A DNA stretch of 64,000 nucleotides, taken from contig WLWT01000001.1 in assembly GCA_012103455.1 (NCBI GenBank), forward strand, positions 2,590,001-2,654,000. Direction: 5' to 3'. The position numbers were made by a program, and so were the translations under genes. Under the pieces are notes generated by a model that worked only from the letters and a program-made list of their open reading frames with translations, did no database searches and was not told the DNA's origin. The DNA is from Gammaproteobacteria bacterium. Lineage in GTDB: Bacteria > Pseudomonadota > Gammaproteobacteria > HK1. How positions within the stretch are numbered: the stretch's first letter is position 1; the number at the start of each line of letters is the position of its first letter. Shown one piece after another: positions 45,748 through 54,129 of the stretch.

Positions 45748-46475
45748 CCGAGGATGTTCAGATTCAAATCGCTGAGCTTGTGGCGGTCCATAAGGGGCTC
45801 GGCAACGTAACCGAGCGCGAAAGTGAAACAGTACTCTCCGGCGCGTTGCCGTTCGAGGCGTCTACCGATGGACTGGAAACCATCACGGACTCCTTTGATA
45901 TCGAGGTGACGATTCCGAACGACTTTTCCGACACGCTGCCGCGCGTTAGGGAAACGGGCGGCCGGATCGGCACCGACTACGACCATCGCAATCCGGGCGG
46001 AACGCTCTGTCTGGCTGTTCCGGTCGAGCAGCGTCGCGTCTTCTTTGATGAGCCAACGTTACTCGGGTTCGTCAACCGGTTGGTGATCCCGTACCTCTAT
46101 GGTTTCTGCTTCTTCACGAAGCATGGTCATCATCCCTTCGACGAAGCCGCGCACGGCTTTGAAGGCATCTCGCGTCACTACGTGGATACGCTTCATCTGC
46201 AGGGTGATCTCGCTGCGCTCAGAGTCATCTGTTTTCTCTTCGAACACAGTTATCGCGGTCATCATGATTGCCCTTGCGGGAGCGGACGGAAAGTCAGAGC
46301 GTGCCACGGGTCGGCGCTACTGGCGCTCCACAACACTCATAATGAACAGTCCCTTCGCACGGATTTCATGGCCATCTTCGAGACGTGCTTCGCCAAATTC
46401 GAGAACGGTCAGCTTTCTTTTTCCACGCCGCTGCGTAGGCAATTGCTACGTCTTCTGAAGAAGTTCCAGGACTAG
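45744..46475 (+). CDS. E2-like protein with SEC-C zinc motif (type II short CBASS)
   Basis: A 243-residue protein. The first ~135 residues resemble the ubiquitin-conjugating fold seen in CBASS E2 proteins: EVTIPNDFSDTLPRVRETGG followed by TLCLAV, where C89 is the candidate catalytic cysteine. The C-terminus carries a SEC-C metal-binding motif C-P-C-G-S-G-x5-C-H (C176, C178, C187, H188). No E1 or JAB gene follows, so this fits the E2-only CBASS type in which the E2 acts on the CD-NTase. The start is TTG, overlapping the preceding stop, with GGAGG upstream. The gene ends the operon, 250 bases before the island boundary. Confidence 0.8.
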   Translation: MTEDVQIQIAELVAVHKGLGNVTERESETVLSGALPFEASTDGLETITDSFDIEVTIPNDFSDTLPRVRETGGRIGTDYDHRNPGGTLCLAVPVEQRRVFFDEPTLLGFVNRLVIPYLYGFCFFTKHGHHPFDEAAHGFEGISRHYVDTLHLQGDLAALRVICFLFEHSYRGHHDCPCGSGRKVRACHGSALLALHNTHNEQSLRTDFMAIFETCFAKFENGQLSFSTPLRRQLLRLLKKFQD

Positions 46476-46723
46476 CTGTCCAAAGGCACGCGCGACCGGG
46501 TTGTTTGTCTGCGCCTTGGGCCCATCCGTCAAGGCCATTCCCTGGCCAGGCCGGCGTCAAACGCGGCACCGTCCTTCACGCCGATCGGCACTGCAACGAT
46601 TTGGTATTGAGCGCCGAGAACGACTTAGAATAGGCGCGAATCGGGAGAGAAAGGCGTTCGAATTAGAGATGATCTGGACACGGTGCCTTTGTAAACTATT
46701 GAAATACAAGGAAACACCGAAGA

Positions 46724-46745
46724 TTCGAATCCCTCCCTCTCCGCC
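46724..46745 (+). repeat. attR: direct copy of the tRNA-Ser 3' end
   Basis: Identical over 22 bases to 30734-30755. It is preceded by island sequence and followed, after 14 bases, by a MITE, so the far junction of the island is within this repeat. Confidence 0.88.
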
Positions 46746-46759
46746 GAGCGCAGCCTGAA

Positions 46760-46899
46760 GAGCACCGCTAAAAATGCACTTTTTCCGCGATTGCGGCGTC
46801 AGCTCCGTGCTCGAATCCTCAGGTATGAGCTATACACTGCGGTTCTGCGCGCGGTGCTTCCTTGTACTCACGAAACAATGACTATTCTTAGAGGCGCCC
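46760..46899 (+). mobile_element. MITE copy 3 (140 bp, end-degenerate)
   Basis: Same body as the other copies, with changes in the terminal bases (GAGCACCGC at the left end) and no matching 4-bp flank. It is probably older than copies 4-6. Confidence 0.88.
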
Positions 46900-46914
46900 G
46901 TAAGCTCGATCAAT

Positions 46915-47142
46915 ATGGATTTGATTGAGCTGCTCAAATACATCATATTGAGCGCGCGCGCCATTGATGCAGAAGATAATGAATTCGCATGGCCGGATGT
47001 TTCTCATATCTGCGATGATGAAATGAAGGTGCTGATGAAAAGCATCGTCCGTCGCCTATACACTTTTCTGATGCAAGGCGAAGATCCACGCTTTGATAAA
47101 AACATGAATTACCACAAGCGACTTACGCGGACATGGGGATGA
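46915..47142 (+). CDS. Short hypothetical protein
   Basis: A 75-residue acidic frame (LIELLKYIILSARAIDAEDNEF, then WPDVSHICDDEMKVLMKSIV and YTFLMQGEDPRF). It has no membrane segment and I do not recognise it. The sequence is conserved-looking and helical but ends abruptly with KRLTRTWG, so a longer protein could have been truncated. It lies about 75 bases upstream of the Fic gene on the same strand and has a lower GC than the island. Confidence 0.4.
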   Translation: MDLIELLKYIILSARAIDAEDNEFAWPDVSHICDDEMKVLMKSIVRRLYTFLMQGEDPRFDKNMNYHKRLTRTWG

Positions 47143-47227
47143 GCCAAATCTTGATTGCACGAAGGAAAAGATCAGAGCCTTGCGGTGAATAGACCCTATA
47201 ATCACCTCAAGTAATGCGGTGATTAAT

Positions 47228-48337
47228 ATGTGGATTCACCAACACCAAAACTGGCCAAACTTGACATGGGCCGCAGAAGACCTTGCATCCAAATTGGCTG
47301 ATATACGCCACCGCCAAGGGCGTTTGCTTGGCCGCATGGAAGGGCTTGGCTTTGAGCTTAAACGCGAAGCGAGTCTTAGTACGCTGACCAATGATGTGGT
47401 GAAATCATCGGCCATTGAAGGCGAAAACCTTAATCTGGAAGAAGTCCGTTCATCCATTGCCCGTAGGCTGGGGATTGATGTTGCCGGATTGATTCCTTCC
47501 AGTCGTGATGTGGAAGGCATTGTTGAGATGATGCTGGATGCTACACAGCAATTTTCCAAGCCGTTGACGAAAGACCGCTTATTTGATTGGCATGCTGCAT
47601 TGTTCCCGACAGGACGCAGCGGTATGCAGCGGATCACGGTTGGCGGTTGGCGCACAATAGATGCCGGACCCATGCAGGTTGTTTCTGGCCCGATCGGCAA
47701 AGAGAAGGTTCACTTTGAAGCCCCAAGCGCCGACCGCTTAGAAAATGAGATACAGGCGTTTCTTGAGTGGTTCGGTAACGGCCACGACATTGATCCTGTT
47801 ATCAAAGCAGGCATTGCCCATTTATGGTTTGTGACCATCCATCCCTTTGAAGATGGGAATGGACGGATTGCCCGAACCATTGGTGATATGGCACTGGCTC
47901 GTGCTGATGGCACACAGGACCGCTTCTATAGCTTGTCATCGCAGATTAAGGCAGAGCGTAAAGATTATTACGACCAGCTTGAAAAGCAGCAACGCAGTAC
48001 ACCCGACATTACAGACTGGCTCACATGGTTTTTGGATTGTTTAGGGCGAGCGATTTCCAATGCCGAAACGACCCTTGGCAATGTTCTGTTCAAGGCGCAG
48101 CTATGGGATACCATCAATCAAAAGCCTGTTAATGAACGTCAGCGCCTAATCATTAACCGCCTGCTTGAGGAGGATTTTGAAGGCTATATGAATACATCCA
48201 AATACGCCAAACTGGCCAAGTGCTCAAACGATACGGCGCTCAGAGATATTCAGGAATTGAAGGATAGAGGAATTTTCATTCAGAACCCCGGTGGCGGGCG
48301 TAGTACTAGCTACAGATTGCCGGATAGGAATGGATAA
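47228..48337 (+). CDS. Fic-domain AMPylase with N-terminal inhibitory helix (DUF4172/Fic)
   Basis: A 369-residue protein. An N-terminal DUF4172-type domain contains the inhibitory motif SSAIEGEN (~residues 65-72, class II Fic arrangement), the Fic core has HPFEDGNGRIAR (~209-220), and the C-terminal winged helix (YAKLAKCSNDTALRDIQEL) could bind DNA. Fic enzymes transfer AMP or related groups to target proteins. The intact motif and inhibitory glutamate imply self-regulation without a separate antitoxin. GTG 47219 is an alternative start three codons upstream. It lies outside the tRNA-Ser island, between two MITEs and IS scraps. Confidence 0.9.
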   Translation: MWIHQHQNWPNLTWAAEDLASKLADIRHRQGRLLGRMEGLGFELKREASLSTLTNDVVKSSAIEGENLNLEEVRSSIARRLGIDVAGLIPSSRDVEGIVEMMLDATQQFSKPLTKDRLFDWHAALFPTGRSGMQRITVGGWRTIDAGPMQVVSGPIGKEKVHFEAPSADRLENEIQAFLEWFGNGHDIDPVIKAGIAHLWFVTIHPFEDGNGRIARTIGDMALARADGTQDRFYSLSSQIKAERKDYYDQLEKQQRSTPDITDWLTWFLDCLGRAISNAETTLGNVLFKAQLWDTINQKPVNERQRLIINRLLEEDFEGYMNTSKYAKLAKCSNDTALRDIQELKDRGIFIQNPGGGRSTSYRLPDRNG

Positions 48338-48576
48338 CCCCGTTTCCAATGAATCCCAAAGCAGGATTCGAACTCTCGGTAGGTACTGTATTTGCGCCTT
48401 TTGTGGGTATGAAATTTGTGAGAAAAGCAACCAAATAGGCGCATAGCGTTGCAACGCTTTTTTCTTGGTGTATTGGATTTACCCATGAAAACTGTTGCAA
48501 CACGGCGCGATGTAAAGGAAAGTCATGGGAGATGCGGTTTAATACACCGCCACTTTCACTGTTTTTAGCCATATAA

Positions 48577-48792
48577 ATCAATGACTTAAAAACGCAAGAA
48601 TTCACATCTGAAGCCATTGGTCTGATAAAGAGGACCGTAGAAACGGCTTTACACAAGCCTGCCTACATCTACCAATCCCGTCATGATGTCTACTATTTTC
48701 AAGTCTGGGTGCCAGAGCGGTTCCAGGCAAAAATTGGACCGAAGATGCTGATCCGCAAAAGTTTGGGGACAAGGAACCGAAGATATGCATGA
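48577..48792 (+). pseudogene. Tyrosine-recombinase N-terminal scrap (DUF6538-like)
   Basis: A 72-codon frame without a clear start encodes PAYIYQSRHDVYYFQVWVPE and [15 protein letters not shown], resembling the DUF6538 N-terminal domain of phage-type integrases. It ends at TGA 48790 as the IS3 remnant begins. The catalytic R-H-R-Y half is absent. It might be the lost integrase of the nearby island or of another element. Confidence 0.5.
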
Positions 48793-48799
48793 TGAAAGC

Positions 48800-49991
48800 C
48801 CGCGTGCCGAGGACGAATACAAACGCCGACTCAAGGCACTTGAACGGGAGAATCTAGAGCGACGCAGGGCCAATGAAATTCTATCCAAGGCGTCGGCTTT
48901 TTTCGCCCAGGCGGCGCTCGACCGCCCACTGAAGCGTGAGTGCCGTTTATCGACGAATACCGTGGTACTTACGGGGTCGAGTCAATGGGCAAACACTTGG
49001 CTCCATTGCCCCATCGACGTACTACGAACACACAGCCCGTGAGGGCGACCCTCAACGCCTTCCTCAGCGTACTCAACGCGACGCCCGGCTGGCCCCCGAA
49101 GTGCAGCGGGTGTGGACACAGAACCATGCGGTCTACGGCGTTGGCAAGGTATGCCATCCACTCAAACCTGAAGGCCACAGCGTGGCGCGTTGCACGACCA
49201 GCGGGCTGATGCGTTCCTTGGGACTCAGGGGATGATGCGTGGGACCCGCGTACGCACCCCACTCCCCGCGCAGGACTCCCACAGCGAGGACCCCCCGTCC
49301 ACCGGGACTTCAGGGCACCTCTAAAAATGCACTTTTTCCGCGATTGCGGTGTCAGTTCCGTGCTCGAATCCTCAGGTATCACCTATACACTGCGGTTCTG
49401 CGCGCGGTGCTTCCTTGCACTCACGAAAAAATGACTATTTTTAGAGGCGCCCTTCAGTGCGCGCCGTCCAAACGAGTGATGGGTGTCCGATTTCACCGAT
49501 GTCGCAACCCGCTCAGGGTTCGTCTACGTCGCCTTCGTTATCGATGGGTTTGCCTGTCGCATTGTAGGTTGGCGCGTATCGAAATCAATGCGAACCGAGT
49601 GCGTTGTCGATGCGCTTGAACAGGCCCTGCACGAGCGCTGCCGAGCGGCGGCAGATGAGCCGCTGACCCGCCACAGTGAGCGAGGTGTCCAGATCTCTCT
49701 CAGTACCCTACACGCAGCGTCTCGAGCAGGCCGGCATCACACCCTGCGTTGGCCGTATCAGGGATTCTTATGACAACGCTTTAGCCGAGACCCTCAACGG
49801 CTTGTACAAGGCACAGGTGATACATCGACGCGGCGCCGGGTCAGACCAGCAAGGCGGTTGCAATAGCCACCTGACACTGGGTTCACTGGTTCAACCACGA
49901 ACGCCTGCTGGGCGCTATCGACTACGTACCGCCCGCAGAACTTGAACAGGCGTGTTATCAATCAATACAAGGCTCGGCCATGGCGGCTTGA
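48800..49991 (+). pseudogene. IS3-family element remnant (OrfA end plus OrfB), split by a MITE
   Basis: OrfA C-terminus ([35 protein letters not shown]) is followed by OrfB pieces in several frames: the start [43 protein letters not shown], then a 140-bp MITE at 49313-49452, then GFVYVAFVIDGFACRIVGW, RIRDSYDNALAETLNGLYKA and the end to TGA 49991. Multiple frameshifts and the MITE insertion make it inactive. Confidence 0.88.
49313..49452 (+). mobile_element. MITE copy 4 (140 bp, TTCA duplication)
   Basis: Ends GGGCACCTCTAAAAAT and ATTTTTAGAGGCGCCC are inverted repeats. TTCA flanks both sides (49309-49312, 49453-49456). Inserted in the IS3 transposase, so it is younger than that IS. Confidence 0.95.
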
Positions 49992-50136
49992 CTCAAACCA
50001 ACGAGCCTGCGGTTTCCCCGGTACAGTTCAACTTGGTTCACCCGCTATCACCTGAACCGCGCGCAAAGCGGGCCGACCAACTTGCGGCTTGCCGCGAACG
50101 AGAACCCGAGATAAGTAGCTTGGAGCATTCCAAGTT

Positions 50137-50265
50137 GGGGGAGATAGCTCTACGATATAAGATGGGAGACGTAATCGATGTGGGAAACGGTTTGCCACTA
50201 TTGGCCCTACCAGACTGTTGCCGCGCCGACCTTATCCGTTCCAGCGCGAAAGGTTTTGGGTTTAA
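50137..50265 (+). pseudogene. 3' tail of a polyketide synthase gene
   Basis: The last codons read R-P-Y-P-F-Q-R-E-R-F-W-V then TAA (50263-50265), the hallmark end of PKS acyltransferase linker regions. Upstream, in neighbouring frames, are GEIALRYKMGDVID and WETVCHYWPYQTVAAP, which join into the usual linker (L-x-G-x-x-x-D-W) if two indels are corrected. About 45 codons remain. It ends 44 bases before the E1-KASIII fusion gene, on the same strand. Confidence 0.6.
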
Positions 50266-50309
50266 AACCGTCCCTTACTCCGGCAGCTCACAAACGGACT
50301 TCGAGACCA

Positions 50310-53300
50310 ATGACAACATTAACCGCCAACCAATCGCCACGCATCGCGCCGCCCAAGCCTGTCGCCGGCAATGGCGCCGCTGGGCGCGACGCGCCGACCG
50401 CCGAGCAGTCGCGGCTGCTGTATCAAGCCATGTTGACCGCGCGAGAAGTCGATCGCATTGAAGAGGAGATCACGCGGCGCGGCGCGGCGTTCTTTCACGT
50501 GTCAGGCGGCGGCCATGAAGCTTCGGCGGCGCTGGCGCTGCATTTGCACGAACGGGATTGGCTGAACTGTCATTATCGCGACAAGGCGTTGATGATCGCT
50601 CGTGGTCTGACGGCGAGAGCTTTCTTTGACGCGCTCTATTGCAAGAACGCGTCGCATTCGCGCGGCCGGCAAATGTCCGCTCACATGTCCGACGCCGACT
50701 TGCGAATCGCTAGCTTGACCGGGCCAGTCGGCAATGCGGCTTTGCATGCGGTCGGCATGGCGATGACCGTCAAACGTCAAGACGAGAACTCGATCGTTTT
50801 GTGTTCCGCCGGCGACGGCATGACGCAAGAAGGCGAGTTTCTAGAAGCTTGCGCCGAAGCGGCTCGCAGCGAATTGCCGGTGCTGTTTTTAGTCGAGGAC
50901 AACGGCTGGGCGATTTCGACGCCCACCGACGGCAAAACGTTTTATTCCTTAAACGGTGATCAGCCCGAAGAGTTTCACTGCATTCCGATTCATCGTATCG
51001 ACGGCCGCGACGTACTCGGCGCTTGGCGCGTGTTGGGCGCGGTGGTTGACCGCATGCGGCTGCGAGGACTGCCGGAGATCGTCGTGTTGAGCGTCGAGCG
51101 GCTTTCCAATCACACCAACGCCGACGACCAAACCACTTATCGTGACGAGGCCGACATTCGCCGCTCGGCCGCGACGGGCGATCCGATTCGAATTTTCGAG
51201 CGTCAGTTGCTGGGCGCCGGTTGGACAGAATCCGAATTGGCTTTTGTGCGGCAAGAGGTCGCCGCTCAAGTCGCCGAAGCCGACGAACAAGCCGCGCTGG
51301 GCGCGGATCCCGAGCCTACGTTCACCGCGAAGGCCCCGCTGCCGGATGTTTGCTTGAAGAGCACGCATGATGGTGTTGAAGCACATGATCGGACAAGCGA
51401 CGCGTTTTATGATCCGCCGTTGACTATGAAAGACGCGATCCGCGAAACGCTGCGCGAGCGATTGGCTGGCGACTCGCGGGTGACGATGTGGGGAGAAGAT
51501 ATCGAAGATCCCAAGGGTGACGTCTTCGGCGTCACCAAGGGGTTGAGCACTGAATTTCCCGGACGCATCGGCAATTCGCCGCTTACCGAATCCACGATTG
51601 TTGGCGCGGCGATTGGACGTGCGTTAGCCGGCGAGCGACCGATCGCTTTCCTGCAATTCGCCGATTTTCTGCCGCTTGCCTATAATCAAATCATCAGCGA
51701 ACTCGGCAGCATGCACTGGCGAACCGACGGCCAGTGGACCGCGCCGGTGATCATCATGGTTCCTTGCGGCGGTTATAGACCGGGCTTGGGGCCGTTTCAC
51801 GCCAGTTCGTTCGAATCGGTCATGGCTCACACGCCAGGCATCGACGTGTTCATGCCCAGCACGGCATCGGATGCGGCCGGACTGTTGAACGCGGCGTTTG
51901 CTTCCGAGCGGCCGACTGTATTCTTTTATCCCAAAAGCTGCTTGAACGATCCGCTGCATACCACGTCGATCAACGTCGCCGATCAAGTCGTCGCGATCGG
52001 TTCGGCTCGCAAGGTAACGTCGGGCCGCGACATCACGCTGGTCACTTGGGGTAATCCAGTGCGTCTTTGCGAGCGGGCGGCCGAAGCTTTGGAGGCGGCG
52101 AACATCGAGGCGGAAGTCATCGATCTGCGCAGTTTGTCTCCGTGGGACGAGCAAGCCGTTTTGTCATCGGTCGAACGGACGGGCCGTGTGATCGTCGTTC
52201 ATGAAGACAACCACACGTGCGGCTTGGGTGCAGAGATCCTGGCGACGATCGGCGAAAAAAGTCGGCAGCCGGTGATGATGCGGCGCGTGACGCGGCCGGA
52301 TACTTACGTGCCTTGTAATTTTGCGAATCAAATCGACGTGCTGCCGTCGTTGCGGCGCGTGTTGACGACCGCGTCGGAAATGCTGGGTTTGGACTTGGCA
52401 TGGGAAGCCAAACCACAAGCTGAACGCGGTGTAAGCTTTGTCGAAGCGATCGGCTCTGGGCCGTCCGACGAAACCGTAGTGATCGTTGACTTGAATGTCG
52501 AGCCCGGCCAGAGTGTTGGACGCGGCGATGTGGTGGCTTCGTTGGAAACGACAAAGAGCGTCTTTGAATTGATGTCGCCCGTTTCGGGAGTAATAGAACA
52601 GGTGCTGGCCGCTACGGGCGAGACGGTCGATGTCGGCGCGCCGTTGTTGAAAGTGCGCACGGCGGATGCTTCACAACGTCCCAAGCCATTGACGCAAGAG
52701 CAGCCCGGAACACCGATATTTACCCGTCGCCGCGCCGCCAACGCCGACTCGGTTACGGTGGCTCGTTCTGCCGATGCAGCGGTCGTGAACCGCCAATTGC
52801 AAGTCGGTTTATCGACCGTGTCGATGATCGCCGGTAGCCGCCGCGTGACCAACGAACAACTGCAAGCGGAGATGGGCGGTGCCATTGTTGAAGACATAGT
52901 TCGGTTAACCGGCATCGAGTCGCGGCGCTGGGCCGGCGAAGGTGAAGACGCGGTGTCGCTCGCGGCTCGCGCGTGTGAAGCAGCGCTGGAACGCGAGCAA
53001 TTGATTGCCAGCGACCTGGACCTGATGATTTGCGCGACGACGACACCGGTCGCCGTCACGCCGTCGATGGCTTTTCGCATCCTGAGCCAAGTGGAAGGCG
53101 GGCGCAATGCGATGCTGCCAGCGTATGATATCAACGCGGCCTGCTCGGGGTACTTGTACGCATTGCGGGCCGGCTACGACTTTTTGCAAGACCAACCGAA
53201 CGGCTGCGTATTGGTCGTTACCACCGAAGTGCTTTCCCCGGTGCTTGATCCCCAAGATCCCGACACGCGCGTCATCTTTGGCGATGCGGCGTCGGCGACG

Positions 53301-53807
53301 GTGTTGTATGGCGAGTTGCAAATCGATCGCGCGGCCGCTCGGCTGTATCGTCCGGAACTCTCGGGCAAGGTCGATGCGGACCATGCTTTGACGGTGCCAT
53401 GCGTCAGCAACGGCTATTTGCAAATGGACGGCCGCCGCGTGTTCCGCGAAGCCGTACGCGCAATGATGGTTAGCTTGAGCCGCGCTTGCGACGCCTTGGG
53501 ACTGGACGTGGCCGAACTCGATTTGCTGGTGCCGCATCAGGCGAACCAGCGGATTATCGACGCGATTCAGAACCGCACAACGGTTCCGGTTTACAGCAAC
53601 ATCAAACATTACGGCAACACATCGTCCAGCAGTATTCCGCTGTGTTTAGACGAGTTGTTATCGACTTTGAGAACGGGCCAGCGTTTGGGCTTATGCGCTT
53701 TTGGAGGCGGTTATACGTTCGGCGCTGGCGTGATCGAAGCGCGAGCTAACGTCTTTCCGTATAGGCGGCATCCTGCCGCCGATACGAAGGCCGCTTTGAT
53801 CGTTTAA
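50310..53807 (+). CDS. Fusion: 2-oxoacid dehydrogenase E1-alpha/E1-beta + lipoyl-like domain + ketoacyl-ACP synthase III
   Basis: A 1165-residue cytoplasmic protein. Residues ~20-345: E1-alpha with the TPP motif G168-D-G...N198. Residues ~370-700: E1-beta (ERPIAFLQFADFLPLAYNQI, PVIIMVPCGG, LTESTIVGAAIG). Residues ~715-795: lipoyl/biotinyl-like domain with ETTKSVFEL, candidate lipoylation lysine K749. Residues ~830-1150: KAS III with C945 (NAACSGYLYAL), H1076 (PHQANQR) and N1103 (HYGNTSSSS), spaced as in FabH. One chain could decarboxylate a 2-oxoacid, form an acyl-lipoyl thioester and pass the acyl group to the KAS cysteine as a starter unit; that is inference. The usual E2 acyltransferase core is absent. 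ATG 50310 is preferred; upstream codons encode the PKS scar in another frame. Flanked by MITEs and IS remnants, it looks horizontally acquired. Confidence 0.88.
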   Translation: MTTLTANQSPRIAPPKPVAGNGAAGRDAPTAEQSRLLYQAMLTAREVDRIEEEITRRGAAFFHVSGGGHEASAALALHLHERDWLNCHYRDKALMIARGLTARAFFDALYCKNASHSRGRQMSAHMSDADLRIASLTGPVGNAALHAVGMAMTVKRQDENSIVLCSAGDGMTQEGEFLEACAEAARSELPVLFLVEDNGWAISTPTDGKTFYSLNGDQPEEFHCIPIHRIDGRDVLGAWRVLGAVVDRMRLRGLPEIVVLSVERLSNHTNADDQTTYRDEADIRRSAATGDPIRIFERQLLGAGWTESELAFVRQEVAAQVAEADEQAALGADPEPTFTAKAPLPDVCLKSTHDGVEAHDRTSDAFYDPPLTMKDAIRETLRERLAGDSRVTMWGEDIEDPKGDVFGVTKGLSTEFPGRIGNSPLTESTIVGAAIGRALAGERPIAFLQFADFLPLAYNQIISELGSMHWRTDGQWTAPVIIMVPCGGYRPGLGPFHASSFESVMAHTPGIDVFMPSTASDAAGLLNAAFASERPTVFFYPKSCLNDPLHTTSINVADQVVAIGSARKVTSGRDITLVTWGNPVRLCERAAEALEAANIEAEVIDLRSLSPWDEQAVLSSVERTGRVIVVHEDNHTCGLGAEILATIGEKSRQPVMMRRVTRPDTYVPCNFANQIDVLPSLRRVLTTASEMLGLDLAWEAKPQAERGVSFVEAIGSGPSDETVVIVDLNVEPGQSVGRGDVVASLETTKSVFELMSPVSGVIEQVLAATGETVDVGAPLLKVRTADASQRPKPLTQEQPGTPIFTRRRAANADSVTVARSADAAVVNRQLQVGLSTVSMIAGSRRVTNEQLQAEMGGAIVEDIVRLTGIESRRWAGEGEDAVSLAARACEAALEREQLIASDLDLMICATTTPVAVTPSMAFRILSQVEGGRNAMLPAYDINAACSGYLYALRAGYDFLQDQPNGCVLVVTTEVLSPVLDPQDPDTRVIFGDAASATVLYGELQIDRAAARLYRPELSGKVDADHALTVPCVSNGYLQMDGRRVFREAVRAMMVSLSRACDALGLDVAELDLLVPHQANQRIIDAIQNRTTVPVYSNIKHYGNTSSSSIPLCLDELLSTLRTGQRLGLCAFGGGYTFGAGVIEARANVFPYRRHPAADTKAALIV

Positions 53808-53823
53808 TTAATCAATTAGGTAA

Positions 53824-53843
53824 CCCCCGGCTATGCCAGGGGG
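53824..53843 (+). terminator. GC-rich hairpin after the fusion gene
   Basis: CCCCC-GGC-TAT-GCC-A-GGGGG folds into a strong stem 16 bases after the stop. It lacks a U-tract, so it is either a factor-assisted terminator or a REP-like hairpin brought in with the gene. Confidence 0.5.
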
Positions 53844-53859
53844 ACTCGAATAGGTTTGA

Positions 53860-53999
53860 GGGCACCTCTAAAAATGCACTTTTTCCGCGATTGCGGCGTC
53901 AGCTCCGTGCTCGAATCCTCATGTATGAGCTATACACTGCGGTTCTGCGCGCGGTGCTTCCTTGCACTCACGAAAAAATTACTATTTTTAGAGGTGCCC
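53860..53999 (+). mobile_element. MITE copy 5 (140 bp, TTGA duplication)
   Basis: Inverted ends GGGCACCTC.../...GAGGTGCCC are perfectly complementary for the first nine bases. TTGA at 53856-53859 and 54000-54003 is the target duplication. Confidence 0.95.
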
Positions 54000-54129
54000 T
54001 TGACCGATACGACGGTCATCTAGCCTTGTGTTTCGGCCAAGAAATACGAGGAACACCTATGCGAGACCATAAGAGTTTGGCGTATACGCGCTAGGATTTT
54101 AAGTACCATTGTTGGATAGTGGTCATCCC

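Larger units (their letters stand above)
30757..46723. mobile_element. 16-kb genomic island at tRNA-Ser, rich in defence genes
   Basis: The island is bounded by the tRNA-Ser gene and a 22-bp direct repeat of its 3' end. It carries a small regulator, AbiEi/AbiEii, a TraG-like fragment, a GmrSD-like remnant, type I restriction-modification genes and a CapP/CapH-controlled CBASS locus. No integrase is found inside, so the island seems immobile. The TraG fragment suggests descent from an integrative conjugative element. Confidence 0.85.

Noticed and set aside
46366..46569. Short minus-strand gene at the end of the CBASS operon
   Set aside because: It overlaps the E2-like gene end and shows no start signal or motif.
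48355..48395. Possible second tRNA 3' end (GGATTCGAAC-like)
   Set aside because: The T-stem does not pair properly on either strand and no tRNA body is adjacent, so I do not call a tRNA or second att site.
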